A stretch of 64,000 bases of DNA. Source: an uncultured Dorea sp. GTDB taxonomy: Bacteria > Bacillota > Clostridia > Lachnospirales > Lachnospiraceae. Under the pieces are notes generated by a model. That model was not told the origin of the DNA. It made no database searches and was given only the letters and a program-made list of their open reading frames with translations. The position numbers and the translations under genes were made by a program. Below, piece after piece: positions 9,144 to 18,529 of the stretch (its first letter is position 1; every line of letters starts with the position of its first letter). The stretch is from assembly GCA_910584095.1 (NCBI GenBank), contig CAJTYU010000001.1, positions 186,001 through 250,000 on the forward strand, in the 5' to 3' direction.

Positions 9144-10020
9144 CTATGTTTCTCCTTACATTGTGTACATTCGTCACATATGCCTGCTTTGTCAGGTTCC
9201 GGCTTTTGATCTTCCTTGCCGCAGCCTTAGCGGCGCTCCTTGAATCGAATAAACCGAACACCGTAGGACCGCTGCCGCTCATCAGCGCTCCCATAGCGCC
9301 AGACTCCAGCATCGCCTGTTTAATCCGGCCAATAATAGGATATTCCTTCAGCATCACCTGCTCCAGCACATTTCCCATGCTGGCGGCAGCCTGACGGATA
9401 TCCGCCTCGGAGAGTCCCCTGATAATCCCGTCAATATCCGGATGACTAATTTCCTCCAAAGCATCGTATTTCTCATAAACCGTCTCCGTAGACGCGCTTA
9501 ACGGCGGCTTTGCAATCAGCACATAACATTTCGGAATCGGCGGAAGGGGAGTAAGTTTCTCGCCGATTCCCTCTGCCAGCACGGTTCCCCGCATAATACA
9601 GTAAGGGACGTCAGCGCCCAAACCCACTCCCCGTTTTTTTAATTCTTCCTCCGAAAGCCCCAGTCCATACATCCGGTTCATCCCAAAGAGGACCGCCGCT
9701 GCGTTGGCGCTTCCCCCCGCCATCCCGGCCGCTACCGGGATATGCTTATCAAGTATAATCTTAATTCCTTCGCTGATTCCAAATTCCTTCCTTATCAGAT
9801 CCGCCGCTTTGTAGGCAATGTTATTCTCATTCACCGGAAGAAACTTCAGATTCGTCTCAAGCGTAATCCCCGGCGTCCTGTTCCTCTCCAGAATAACTCT
9901 GTCGTAAAGGTATACCGTCTGCATAACCATACGTACCTCGTGATATCCGTTCTCCTTCTTTCCTATGATATCCAATCCGAGATTCACCTTTCCAAGTGCC
10001 TTTAATTCCAATTTATCCAT
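9124..10020 (-). CDS. ispE: 4-diphosphocytidyl-2-C-methyl-D-erythritol kinase
   Basis: This is the GHMP-family kinase of the MEP pathway for isoprenoid precursors; it phosphorylates CDP-ME with ATP in the cytosol. The 298-residue protein has the N-terminal ALGKVNLGLDIIGKKENGYHE motif and the glycine-rich ATP loop PVAAGMAGGSANAAAVLFG near residue 95. It also has the C-terminal GHMP motif MSGSGPTVFGLF. The length is normal and AAGGAG precedes the ATG. It lies between sipL and the GntR/FCD gene, with which it overlaps. Confidence 0.96.
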   Translation of the reverse strand: MDKLELKALGKVNLGLDIIGKKENGYHEVRMVMQTVYLYDRVILERNRTPGITLETNLKFLPVNENNIAYKAADLIRKEFGISEGIKIILDKHIPVAAGMAGGSANAAAVLFGMNRMYGLGLSEEELKKRGVGLGADVPYCIMRGTVLAEGIGEKLTPLPPIPKCYVLIAKPPLSASTETVYEKYDALEEISHPDIDGIIRGLSEADIRQAAASMGNVLEQVMLKEYPIIGRIKQAMLESGAMGALMSGSGPTVFGLFDSRSAAKAAARKIKSRNLTKQAYVTNVHNVRRNIDEGTKF

Positions 10021-10052
10021 TGTATTCTCCTTGTATCTTGTATACAGTGTAG

Positions 10053-11612
10053 TTACAGTATACTCATGTTTTCCTTGAAAATCAACATTTTTTCACCAGC
10101 TTTCAAAGCGTCTCCCTCTATCTGGTTGATACTCTTGATCCCTTCTATCGTAGTATGATACTGTTTCGCAAGATCCCACAATTCATCTCCGTCTTTGACG
10201 ATATATCCCACGATTCCCGGCGCCTTGGAAAGCTGATCCATATCCAGCGGTTCTTCCCCTATCTCCCGGATATTCCGAAGTCTTTCCGGCTTCCTTAAGA
10301 AAATCTGAAAACCTGCCGACGCTTTTACCTCCGCCTCGCTGTTTCCCATTATTCCCACATTGATCTGTTCTAATATCGTACTGATATCATACTCCATATC
10401 TGCCGTAATACCTCTGCATTCAATCACATGAGTGAACGGCACCATGCCCTGCCATACTTCAAACGGTATTTCATCATCTGCTTTTATGTAAAGGAAACTC
10501 ACATTTAGAACGCCTTCTGCCATAATCCCATCCGCCACAATCTCTGTATGCTCAATCTTAAGGCTTCCATCCGTGTGGCATACCTGAAGAATCTCGCTCC
10601 GAAGCTCCGGTATGGAAAGCCGTTCGGAAAGCTTATACTTCGAATAGTTCTGCATTACCAGCCCTGCCGCTTCCACCTCCTCAAACTCCGGTTTCAGCGT
10701 CTGCTTCAGAGAATAAATGTCTCTCAAGATATCGAGCTTTTCCTCACTATAGATCGCTGCCCTGAGTTCCAGAGTAGCCTCCACTCCGACGATCCGCATC
10801 TCGCCGTCCTCATCCATACGTACATCAATATTCTCATCCGCAAATCCTCCTGTCAGATGATGATACATAGTATCTTCCGCACCATAGCATTCTACTCTGC
10901 CTTCATATGGAATCATCTGTTCTGTCCAGTCCGTCCTGCCATCCACTGATTCATATAAAATGAACACCACCATTTCTCCCCGGATTAGAAGTTCGTCCGT
11001 TCCAAGCCTTGTGTCCAGCTTCCGCTGGGATACCTCTGCAAGCAGGATATTCCCGATGGTTTCCTTAGCGTTCGGAAGCGGAAACTCTTCCTTAATGCGA
11101 TAGGTATCTCTTTTTACCGAATGAAGCTTCAACACCTCCTTTGACTCCCATCTCCGGTACAAGCCCGGCTCTTCCTCCACATCCAATGTTAAGATCTCTT
11201 CCTCTTCATTTTCTGAAGAAAGCTCCATCTCCACCATTGCCTTTAAGCTGACTTTTCTGGAATGGACCAGCGAGACAGACAGTTCCACGTTTCCCTCCTT
11301 TAATAATATTGTTCCTTTCGGCTCTTCCTCCGCATATACCATTTCCTCAAAAGGAAATTTACCTGTAAGCGCAGACATTCTCTGCTCCTCTCCGTCTATA
11401 ACATACAAAATCTGATAGAGAATCTTTCCGGTTACACGGATATAATTATCCACCGATTTCATATCGTCAATTCGAAGCTTTCCTCTGCTATATACAATAC
11501 GCCCGATGTCGCTCTTTGCATCCGGCACATTTACGTCCCCGTCCACATAGAACTGATCCGTAATCCTTCTTCCCGCCACATTCTTCCGAATTGCTTTTTT
11601 CAACTGTTCCAT
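10053..11612 (-). CDS. sipL: SipL-like spore coat/cortex morphogenesis protein (DUF3794 repeats plus LysM)
   Basis: A 519-residue protein with repeated DUF3794 modules through most of its length; one copy has KAMVEMELSSE and another FTHVIECRGITADMEYD. A C-terminal LysM domain follows (IVGYIVKDGDELWDLAKQY, residues of about 465-510). In Clostridioides difficile SipL has this architecture and its LysM domain binds the coat ATPase SpoIVA at the forespore surface. There is no signal peptide, as expected for a mother-cell cytosolic protein. The ribosome binding site is good (AAGGAGG). The SipL role is inferred from architecture. Confidence 0.85.
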   Translation of the reverse strand: MEQLKKAIRKNVAGRRITDQFYVDGDVNVPDAKSDIGRIVYSRGKLRIDDMKSVDNYIRVTGKILYQILYVIDGEEQRMSALTGKFPFEEMVYAEEEPKGTILLKEGNVELSVSLVHSRKVSLKAMVEMELSSENEEEEILTLDVEEEPGLYRRWESKEVLKLHSVKRDTYRIKEEFPLPNAKETIGNILLAEVSQRKLDTRLGTDELLIRGEMVVFILYESVDGRTDWTEQMIPYEGRVECYGAEDTMYHHLTGGFADENIDVRMDEDGEMRIVGVEATLELRAAIYSEEKLDILRDIYSLKQTLKPEFEEVEAAGLVMQNYSKYKLSERLSIPELRSEILQVCHTDGSLKIEHTEIVADGIMAEGVLNVSFLYIKADDEIPFEVWQGMVPFTHVIECRGITADMEYDISTILEQINVGIMGNSEAEVKASAGFQIFLRKPERLRNIREIGEEPLDMDQLSKAPGIVGYIVKDGDELWDLAKQYHTTIEGIKSINQIEGDALKAGEKMLIFKENMSIL

Positions 11613-11624
11613 CTTACACCCTCC

Positions 11625-12059
11625 TTATTCTATTACTACATACTTATCACTATATTCTGTCTGAATAACAATATATGGATACGACGGCTCCGGCCCAGCC
11701 TCCTCATCCGGCTCCGGCCCAAGAAATGCTGTCTTAAGCACAACCGCATTTTCGCTCTCATATAATTCCTGCACCTGTATCTTATATCCATCCGTCTTCT
11801 GCTTCCCGTACCCCCTCGCGATATAAAGTCTGCCCTTATCCGCATAGGTAAAGGAAAAAGCCTCTTCTTTATGCTCCTCAATCGTTCCCCTCATTTCCTC
11901 TGGAATATCCGCTTCCTCCGCCAGCTCATAATCCAGATCCCTCACCTTCTCCGTCTCAAGCGTCCTCACCGAACATCCCATTATCAAAATCACACACAAT
12001 ACCCAAAATACTCCCGCCCCTCTTCTCACCACACCCCGCGCACCCCGCACAAACCGCAC
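11625..12059 (-). CDS. Putative lipoprotein with PrcB-like C-terminal domain
   Basis: A 144-residue protein with a basic N-terminus, a hydrophobic stretch and a lipobox (IMGC), which predicts a surface lipoprotein. Its second half resembles the PrcB_C domain: RGYGKQKTDGYKIQVQELYE, then YPYIVIQT and a short final strand. PrcB was described with the dentilisin protease complex, but the domain is widespread in Firmicutes with unknown function. The start is uncertain: several in-frame GTG codons lie near 12059 and none has a strong ribosome binding site. The gene ends 12 bases before sipL, so the two are probably co-transcribed, suggesting (by inference) a sporulation link. Confidence 0.65.
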   Translation of the reverse strand: MRFVRGARGVVRRGAGVFWVLCVILIMGCSVRTLETEKVRDLDYELAEEADIPEEMRGTIEEHKEEAFSFTYADKGRLYIARGYGKQKTDGYKIQVQELYESENAVVLKTAFLGPEPDEEAGPEPSYPYIVIQTEYSDKYVVIE

Positions 12060-12086
12060 CTTGCTATATATCTACGCGGAACCGCT

Positions 12087-12114
12087 TTGAAAAATACCCA
12101 TTTTGTGGTAAGAT
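12087..12114 (+). promoter_or_regulatory. Probable sigma-A promoter for malQ-plsC
   Basis: TTGAAA at 12087-12092 and TAAGAT at 12109-12114 are separated by 16 bases, about 70 bases before the malQ start. The match is sequence-based only. Confidence 0.5.
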
Positions 12115-12186
12115 ATTTTCATGAGGTTTTTCCTCCAAACAGGCGCGTTATTTTACGGCGCGTATTTCACAAAGGAGATTATTATT

Positions 12187-13695
12187 ATGAATACAGCATC
12201 TTTGCCGCGTACCTCCGGCATCCTGCTGCATCCCACGTCGCTGCCCTCTCCTTACGGGATCGGCGATCTGGGGCAGGCAGCTTATGATTTTGTGAATTTT
12301 CTGGAGAAATCCGGCCAGCATCTCTGGCAGATTCTTCCTCTTACCCATACCGGCTACGGGGACTCTCCCTACCAGAGCTTCTCGGCTTTTGCCGGACAGC
12401 CTCTCCTGATCAGTCCAGATCTTCTTCTCGGACTGCATCTTCTGACGGAAGAGGATCTCCTTACCTGTCCTGACACAGATCCTTGTCATGTGGATTACGG
12501 CGCAGTCATTCCTTGGAAAACGGCTCTTTTACGGAAGGCTTACGCACGATTTTCTGAGGGCGAACATCACGTCCTCTCTGATAAATACTATGAATTTTGT
12601 AAAAAGAACTCCGGCTGGCTGGAGGATTATTCACTGTTCATGGCCATTAAGGATTTACACGGCGGGGTAAGCTGGCTGAAATGGGAAGAGAAATACCGTA
12701 CGCCAAATGAATCCTTTAAAAATAACCTGAAAAGCACGCTGGCAAAAGAATCCGGCTTCTACCGGTTCGTCCAATTCCTATTCTTCCAGCAGTGGGGCCA
12801 GCTTAAGGAATATGCCAATGCTCATAATATCCGGATTATCGGCGACATCCCAATCTTTGTATCAATGGACAGCGCCGACGTATGGGCAAACCAGCATTTA
12901 TTCCAATTAGACACCAAAGGCTTTCCTACTGCCGTTGCGGGCGTTCCGCCGGATTATTTTTCCGCAACCGGGCAGCTCTGGGGCAATCCGCTGTATGAAT
13001 GGGATGCGCATAAACGGGAAGGCTATTCATGGTGGATTTCACGGATAGCCGGACAGCTTGAAATTCTGGATATCCTGCGGATTGATCATTTCCGTGGGTT
13101 TGAGGCTTACTGGTCCGTTCCATACGGAGAGGGAACTGCCGTTAACGGCGAATGGGTCAAGGCTCCCGGCGAAAATTTATTTACAGCAATTCAGAATGCC
13201 CTTGGAGACGATCTGCCGATTATCGCAGAGGATTTGGGCGTGATTACGCCGGAGGTAGAAGCGCTCCGCGACGCTTTCTCATTTCCCGGTATGAAGGTGC
13301 TGCAGTTTGCTTTTGGAGATACGGGAGAAAGCTCATTTCACCCTCACAATTTCAAAACGCCAAATTGCGTATGCTACACCGGAACTCATGACAATGACAC
13401 GACCAGAGGCTGGTACGAGACGCTCAGAAAGGACTGCCGCAAAAAGCTCAGACATTATCTAAATATGAAAAAACAGGAGTCTGCAAGCCTTGCTATGATA
13501 CGCGCCTGTCTTGGGAGCACCGCCGCTTATGCCATTTTCCCGCTTCAGGATGTGCTGGATATCGGCAAAGAGGGGCGCATGAATACTCCCGGCCAAGCCG
13601 CGGGCAATTGGAACTGGCGTTTCCCGAAAAATGCACTGACGAAAAAGCTTGCAAAGAGACTAAAAAAACTGTCTCAATTATACGGAAGGTACTAA
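12187..13695 (+). CDS. malQ: 4-alpha-glucanotransferase
   Basis: A GH77 amylomaltase of 502 residues that transfers glucan segments between maltodextrins and releases glucose in the cytosol. It begins with LPRTSGILLHPTSLPSPYGI, the family signature. The catalytic residues are visible: nucleophile Asp300 in LRIDHFRG, acid/base Glu348 in IIAEDLG, and the His-Asp-Asn-Asp motif near residue 402. The ATG at 12187 has AAAGGAG at the right distance; a longer in-frame start at 12121 has no such site and overlaps the promoter. plsC follows after 4 bases, so the two are probably one operon. Confidence 0.96.
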   Translation: MNTASLPRTSGILLHPTSLPSPYGIGDLGQAAYDFVNFLEKSGQHLWQILPLTHTGYGDSPYQSFSAFAGQPLLISPDLLLGLHLLTEEDLLTCPDTDPCHVDYGAVIPWKTALLRKAYARFSEGEHHVLSDKYYEFCKKNSGWLEDYSLFMAIKDLHGGVSWLKWEEKYRTPNESFKNNLKSTLAKESGFYRFVQFLFFQQWGQLKEYANAHNIRIIGDIPIFVSMDSADVWANQHLFQLDTKGFPTAVAGVPPDYFSATGQLWGNPLYEWDAHKREGYSWWISRIAGQLEILDILRIDHFRGFEAYWSVPYGEGTAVNGEWVKAPGENLFTAIQNALGDDLPIIAEDLGVITPEVEALRDAFSFPGMKVLQFAFGDTGESSFHPHNFKTPNCVCYTGTHDNDTTRGWYETLRKDCRKKLRHYLNMKKQESASLAMIRACLGSTAAYAIFPLQDVLDIGKEGRMNTPGQAAGNWNWRFPKNALTKKLAKRLKKLSQLYGRY

Positions 13696-13699
13696 TATT

Positions 13700-14434
13700 A
13701 TGATACGAATTATTTTAGTTGCATTATTTCTATTCCTGTTTTTACTGTTGGGAATTCCGGTTCTTCTAATCGAACACCTCATCGGAATAAAGAACAAACG
13801 GGCCAAAGACGTCTCTTCCCTGCGAATTGTCCAGTACGCGTTCCGCCTCATCATCTGGATCAGCGGCGTAGACGTGACCGTAATCGGCGAAGAAAATATT
13901 CCGGATGAGCCCGTACTCTTTGCCGGCAATCACCGGAGCTATTTTGACATCGTGCTGACCTATGCCCGTTGCAAAAGGCTGACCGGATATATTGCCAAGA
14001 AAGAAATGCTGCGTTATCCTCTGCTCAGGGACTGGATGAAAGCGCTGTACTGCGTTTTCCTTGACAGAGATAATGTAAAAGAAGGCTTAAAGTCCATACT
14101 TTTGGCCATCGACTATGTAAAATCCGGAATTTCCATCTGTATTTTCCCAGAGGGAACCCGTAACCGCGGAGAAGAACTGAGCATGCTGCCATTTAAAAAA
14201 GGCTCTCTGAAAATCGCTGAGAAAAGCGGCTGCGCTATCGTTCCTATGTCCATAAATAACACGAACAGCATTTTCGAAGCCCATATCCCGAAAATCAAAA
14301 AGGCTCATGTTGTTATCGAATATGGAACGCCAATCTATCCCAAGGAGCTGGACCGGGATACAAAAAAACATCTGGAAGAGTACATCCAGAATATCATTCA
14401 GGATACTATTAATAGAAACGCATCGCTGGTGTGA
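13700..14434 (+). CDS. plsC: 1-acyl-sn-glycerol-3-phosphate acyltransferase
   Basis: A 244-residue membrane-associated acyltransferase that makes phosphatidic acid from lysophosphatidic acid. The N-terminus has one membrane segment (residues of about 3-25). The catalytic HX4D box is NHRSYFD (His78, Asp83), and the glycerol-phosphate-binding FPEGTRNRG motif lies near residue 149, with VPMSI further on. A ribosome binding site (GGAAGG) lies just after the malQ stop. The pairing with malQ is unexplained, and the gene may be one of several plsC paralogues. Confidence 0.92.
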   Translation: MIRIILVALFLFLFLLLGIPVLLIEHLIGIKNKRAKDVSSLRIVQYAFRLIIWISGVDVTVIGEENIPDEPVLFAGNHRSYFDIVLTYARCKRLTGYIAKKEMLRYPLLRDWMKALYCVFLDRDNVKEGLKSILLAIDYVKSGISICIFPEGTRNRGEELSMLPFKKGSLKIAEKSGCAIVPMSINNTNSIFEAHIPKIKKAHVVIEYGTPIYPKELDRDTKKHLEEYIQNIIQDTINRNASLV

Positions 14435-14457
14435 AGTAAAGTATATTAAGAATAAGC

Positions 14458-14486
14458 TTTTCATTTATACTGACGAGTGTTATAAT
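14458..14486 (+). promoter_or_regulatory. Probable sigma-A promoter for pncB-ddl-murF
   Basis: TTTTCA at 14458-14463 and TATAAT at 14481-14486 have 17-base spacing and lie 33 bases before the pncB start, whose ribosome binding site is AAAGGAG. The -10 is perfect and the -35 is weak. Confidence 0.55.
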
Positions 14487-14518
14487 AAAACATTATAATT
14501 TAAAGGAGCAAAATCATC

Positions 14519-15970
14519 ATGAACCAAAGAGATTTAACCTTGCTGACAGATTTTTACGAATTAACCATGATGCAGGGTTACTATGAACAGGGACAAAATG
14601 AAACTGTAGTATTTGACGTATTCTACCGGCAGAATCCCTGTAACGGCGGATACGCTGTCTGCGCTGGATTAGCACAGGTTATTGAATATGTAAAAGGGCT
14701 TAACTTTACTTACGAGGATGTAGATTATCTTAGAAGCCTCGGTATTTTCAGCGAAGACTTTCTGAATTATCTTGGCGGCTTCCATTTCACCGGGGATATT
14801 TATGCGATTCCCGAAGGAACCATTATTTTTCCCAAGGAACCGCTTTTGAAAATAATTGCCCCCATCATGGAGGCCCAGCTTGTGGAAACAGCGATTCTGA
14901 ACATCATTAACCATCAATCGCTGATTGCGACCAAAACTTCCCGGGTAGTATTTGCCGCTGACGGAGACGGCGTTATGGAGTTCGGCCTCCGCCGGGCCCA
15001 GGGACCGGACGCGGGATTATACGGCGCCCGCGCCGCTATGATCGGCGGCTGCGTCGGAACCTCCAACGTACTTGCCGGACAGATCTTTGACGTACCGGTC
15101 TTAGGAACCCATGCCCATAGCTGGATCATGAGTTTCAAGGACGAATATACTGCATTTAAAACCTATGCCGAATTATATCCGGACAACTGTACTCTGCTGG
15201 TGGACACTTACGATACCTTAAAATCCGGCGTTCCAAACGCGATCCGTGTATTTCAGGAAATGCGTGATTCCGGCAGGAAACTGACAAAATACGGCATCCG
15301 CTTAGACAGCGGCGACCTTGCATATTTATCCAAAGAAGCGCGTAAGATGTTAGATGCAGCAGGCTTTGAGACAGCGGTGATCGCCGCCTCCAACGATCTG
15401 GATGAATACCTGCTCCACGACCTGAAGGTACAGGGAGCCGCTATCACTTCCTGGGGCGTAGGCACAAACCTGATCACCTCCAAGGACTGCCCGTCCTTCG
15501 GCGGCGTCTATAAACTGGCCGCCATCCGCAGTGAGGACGGCGAATTTGTCCCTAAAATCAAGCTTTCTGAAAACACAGAGAAGATCACCAATCCGGGTAA
15601 TAAGACAATCTACCGGATTTACGACAAAACAACCGGAAAGATCCGCGCAGACTTGATCTGTTTCGCATATGAAACCTTTGATACCGGCAAGGATCTGGTT
15701 ATTTTTGACCCAATTGAAACTTGGAAAAAGACCCGGCTGATCGGCGGTTCCTACATGATGCGCGAGATTCTGCTCCCAATATTCAAGAACGGCGAATGCG
15801 TCTACCAGTCTCCGTCCGTAACTGAGATTGCAGAATACTGTAAACAAGAAAAGAAAACTCTGTGGGAAGAAACCAAGCGTCTCTTCTACCCGCACAATGT
15901 TTATGTCGATTTATCCGATGAGTTATATACCGTTAAGAAAGAACTTTTAAACCAGCTTGGAAGAGACTAG
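14519..15970 (+). CDS. pncB: Nicotinate phosphoribosyltransferase
   Basis: The enzyme joins nicotinate and PRPP to nicotinate mononucleotide in NAD salvage. The 483-residue protein starts with LLTDFYELTMMQGYYEQ, typical of the long Firmicute form. It carries the conserved GTHAHSWIMSF segment, with the His that is phosphorylated in this family, and the KYGIRLDSGDLAYLS segment of the phosphoribosyl-binding barrel. The C-terminal extension (AEYCKQEKKTLWEETKRLFYPH) is normal for the family. ddl follows after 18 bases, so it is probably the first gene of a three-gene unit with ddl and murF. Confidence 0.95.
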   Translation: MNQRDLTLLTDFYELTMMQGYYEQGQNETVVFDVFYRQNPCNGGYAVCAGLAQVIEYVKGLNFTYEDVDYLRSLGIFSEDFLNYLGGFHFTGDIYAIPEGTIIFPKEPLLKIIAPIMEAQLVETAILNIINHQSLIATKTSRVVFAADGDGVMEFGLRRAQGPDAGLYGARAAMIGGCVGTSNVLAGQIFDVPVLGTHAHSWIMSFKDEYTAFKTYAELYPDNCTLLVDTYDTLKSGVPNAIRVFQEMRDSGRKLTKYGIRLDSGDLAYLSKEARKMLDAAGFETAVIAASNDLDEYLLHDLKVQGAAITSWGVGTNLITSKDCPSFGGVYKLAAIRSEDGEFVPKIKLSENTEKITNPGNKTIYRIYDKTTGKIRADLICFAYETFDTGKDLVIFDPIETWKKTRLIGGSYMMREILLPIFKNGECVYQSPSVTEIAEYCKQEKKTLWEETKRLFYPHNVYVDLSDELYTVKKELLNQLGRD

Positions 15971-15988
15971 AAGGAGCGAATTAATATT

Positions 15989-17050
15989 ATGAAAATTATT
16001 GTATTGGCTGGCGGCTACAGCAATGAACGCGACGTATCTCTAAGCTCAGGCGCGGGCATATGCCGGGCTCTTAGAAACCGGGGACATCAGGCTTACCTTT
16101 TGGATGCATTCCTTGGCCTTCCCTATGCTAAGGATCGGCTGGAAGAGGTCTTCGGCCTCCCGGAGGGCGGACTTTCCATTGCCGCAGACATTCAGATAAC
16201 CGAGCCTGATTTGGACGCCCTGTGGGCATCCCGCCCCGGTGATTCCCTAAGCTATCTGGGTCCGAATGTATTAGAACTCTGCTCTATGGCCGATATTACA
16301 TTTATGGCATTGCACGGCAGCCTTGGCGAAAACGGCAAGCTTCAGGCTACTTTCGACGTACTGGGTATCCGCTATACAGGCCCTAACTCACTGGGCTGTG
16401 CCCTATCAATGGACAAAGGCGTTGCCAAAGAGATTTTTAAAATGCGTAAGATCCCGACGCCCGACGGAACCCACCTGAAAAAGAAGGATAAAGATGCTGC
16501 TTTATCCGCCCTTGGTTTGAAACTTCCCGTGGTAGTGAAACCTTGCTCCGGCGGCTCCAGCCTTGGAGTATATATTGTATATACCGATGAAGAGTACCGG
16601 CAGGCCATCGAAAATTCTTTCCGCAAAGAAGCGGAGGTGGTGATCGAGCCATTTATTGACGGCCGGGAATATGCCTGCGGCATCTTTGACGGCAAGGCGC
16701 TTCCTCTGGTAGAGATTGTCCCAAAGGATGGATTTTTTGACTATGCCAACAAATACCAGCTTGGCGGCGCTTCTGAGATCTGTCCCGCAGCGTCTCTGTC
16801 GCCGGAGGTAACCGCACAGATTCAGGCCGCCGGCGAACGGGCTTTTGCCGCGCTCAGGCTGGATGTGTATTCCAGAGCTGATTTTATTGTAGATAACCGC
16901 ACCGGAGAGTTTTACTGTCTCGAGGTAAATTCTCTTCCCGGCATGACCAGCGCAAGCCTTCTTCCAAAGGCGGCAAAGGCGGCCGGATACGAATATGGTG
17001 AATTCTGCGAAATGATCATCCGCAAATCAATTGAAGCAAGATACGAATAG
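15989..17050 (+). CDS. ddl: D-alanine--D-alanine ligase
   Basis: An ATP-grasp ligase of 353 residues that forms D-Ala-D-Ala for the peptidoglycan pentapeptide. Recognisable parts are the N-terminal LAGGYSNERDVSLSSG motif, the MALHGSLGENGKLQ segment, the ATP-binding loop PCSGGSSLGVY and the C-terminal EVNSLPGMTSASLLPKAA with its metal ligands. Residues around the insertion at 60-75 are variable and longer than in the shortest homologues. It sits between pncB and murF, whose product uses the dipeptide. D-Ala specificity over D-lactate or D-Ser cannot be proved by reading alone, but no van genes are near. Confidence 0.93.
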   Translation: MKIIVLAGGYSNERDVSLSSGAGICRALRNRGHQAYLLDAFLGLPYAKDRLEEVFGLPEGGLSIAADIQITEPDLDALWASRPGDSLSYLGPNVLELCSMADITFMALHGSLGENGKLQATFDVLGIRYTGPNSLGCALSMDKGVAKEIFKMRKIPTPDGTHLKKKDKDAALSALGLKLPVVVKPCSGGSSLGVYIVYTDEEYRQAIENSFRKEAEVVIEPFIDGREYACGIFDGKALPLVEIVPKDGFFDYANKYQLGGASEICPAASLSPEVTAQIQAAGERAFAALRLDVYSRADFIVDNRTGEFYCLEVNSLPGMTSASLLPKAAKAAGYEYGEFCEMIIRKSIEARYE

Positions 17051-17105
17051 TCTGATTAGCCAGACCGCTACTTAGCCCGACAAATTCATATGAGGAGATA
17101 CAGCT

Positions 17106-18473
17106 ATGAAGAATCTTACTCTGGACAATATAACAGAAGCCTGCCAGGGCACTTATCACGGCGACAGAAGCCTGCTTGACAAAGAGGTTTCCGGCGTCGC
17201 CATCGACAGCCGCAAGGTAGAAAAAGATTTTCTATTTGTGGCAATTAACGGCGAACGCTTTAATGCGCATACCTTTATCCCCGACACCATTAAAAAGGGC
17301 GCCCTCTGCGTGGTATCCCACGAGGATCTGGGCGATACCGATTATCCTTATATACTGGTAGAAGCCACCGGGCAGGCGCTGCTTGACATTGCAAAGCTCT
17401 ACCGGGACTCCTTTGACATAAAGGTGGTCGGCATTACAGGCAGTGTCGGCAAGACCAGCACAAAAGAAATGATCGCTTCTGTTCTGGCTCAGAAATATAA
17501 CGTACACAAAACCCAGGGAAACTTTAACAATGAATGCGGACTTCCGCTCACCATATTTGAAATGCATGAGAACCATGAGGTCTCAGTCCTTGAAATGGGC
17601 ATCAATCACTTTGGCGAGATGCGCAAGCTCTCCTCTGTAGCGAGTCCGGATATCTGCCTTATCACAAATATCGGCGTCGCCCATCTGGAGTTCCTAAAAA
17701 CACAGGAGGGCATCCTTCAGGAAAAGACACAGATGTTCCAAGATATGAAGCACGGCGGCTCCATCATATTAAACGGAGACGACCCGCTTCTGTCTACTCT
17801 GGGTCCGGTAAAAGGTGCGGATCCTCTCTTCTACGGATTGAACCCGGAAACCTGCGATATCTTCGCAGACAGCATACAGCCCTTAGGATTAAAGGGCACT
17901 GCCTGCACCATCCATCTGCCAGAGGGAAGCTTTACGTGTGTGATTCCCACGCCTGGCATGCATATGGTGTCAAACGCGCTGGCAGGGGCTTCTGTGGGAT
18001 ATACTCTAGGGCTGACCGCCGGAGAAATTAAAAAAGGGATTGAAAGCCTTCCCTTCATGCCGGGACGCAACAATATCATCCAGACCGGACGCATGATTCT
18101 CTTAGACGACTGCTATAACGCCAATACCATTTCCATGAAAGCGGCGCTGGATGTGCTGAATATGGCCATCGGCCGCAAAGTCGCTGTCCTTGGAGATATG
18201 GGCGAGCTCGGCGATAACTGGGCGGAGCTTCACCGGACTGTCGGCGGCTATGCCGCTGAACTTGGAATCGACGTGGTATGCGCCATTGGAGAACTAGCTG
18301 CGGAGATCGCGGCAGGCGCTAAGGCCCCGGATACAAAGGTTCTGCATTTCCCATCCAAAGAAGACTTTCTGGCACAGGCTGGATCTATACTTCAGGAGGG
18401 CGATAACGTACTGATTAAAGCCTCCCATGGAATGGAATTTCCGGAGATTGTAGAAACGCTGAAAAAACTTTAA
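17106..18473 (+). CDS. murF: UDP-N-acetylmuramoyl-tripeptide--D-alanyl-D-alanine ligase
   Basis: MurF adds D-Ala-D-Ala to the UDP-MurNAc-tripeptide in the cytosol. The 455-residue protein has the Mur-ligase P-loop GITGSVGKTSTKEMIA near residue 109 and the NNECGLPLTIFE region. It also has VLEMGINHFGEM, the central-domain substrate segment ITNIGVAHLEF, and the C-terminal DDCYNANTISMKAAL motif. The ribosome binding site GAGGAG lies just before the ATG. It directly follows ddl, whose product is its substrate, and is closed by a strong terminator at 18478-18517. Confidence 0.96.
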   Translation: MKNLTLDNITEACQGTYHGDRSLLDKEVSGVAIDSRKVEKDFLFVAINGERFNAHTFIPDTIKKGALCVVSHEDLGDTDYPYILVEATGQALLDIAKLYRDSFDIKVVGITGSVGKTSTKEMIASVLAQKYNVHKTQGNFNNECGLPLTIFEMHENHEVSVLEMGINHFGEMRKLSSVASPDICLITNIGVAHLEFLKTQEGILQEKTQMFQDMKHGGSIILNGDDPLLSTLGPVKGADPLFYGLNPETCDIFADSIQPLGLKGTACTIHLPEGSFTCVIPTPGMHMVSNALAGASVGYTLGLTAGEIKKGIESLPFMPGRNNIIQTGRMILLDDCYNANTISMKAALDVLNMAIGRKVAVLGDMGELGDNWAELHRTVGGYAAELGIDVVCAIGELAAEIAAGAKAPDTKVLHFPSKEDFLAQAGSILQEGDNVLIKASHGMEFPEIVETLKKL

Positions 18474-18477
18474 ATTT

Positions 18478-18517
18478 AAAACCATACGCATGGCATGAAC
18501 GCCAAGCGTATGGTTTT
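18478..18517. terminator. Intrinsic terminator after murF, possibly bidirectional
   Basis: The stem AAAACCATACGC (18478-18489) pairs with GCGTATGGTTTT (18506-18517), with a small inner TGGC/GCCA stem in the loop. It is followed by a T run on the plus strand. The opposite side has TTTTAAATTT, so it may also end the convergent gene at 18530. Confidence 0.85.
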
Positions 18518-18529
18518 TTAACAGTCTTT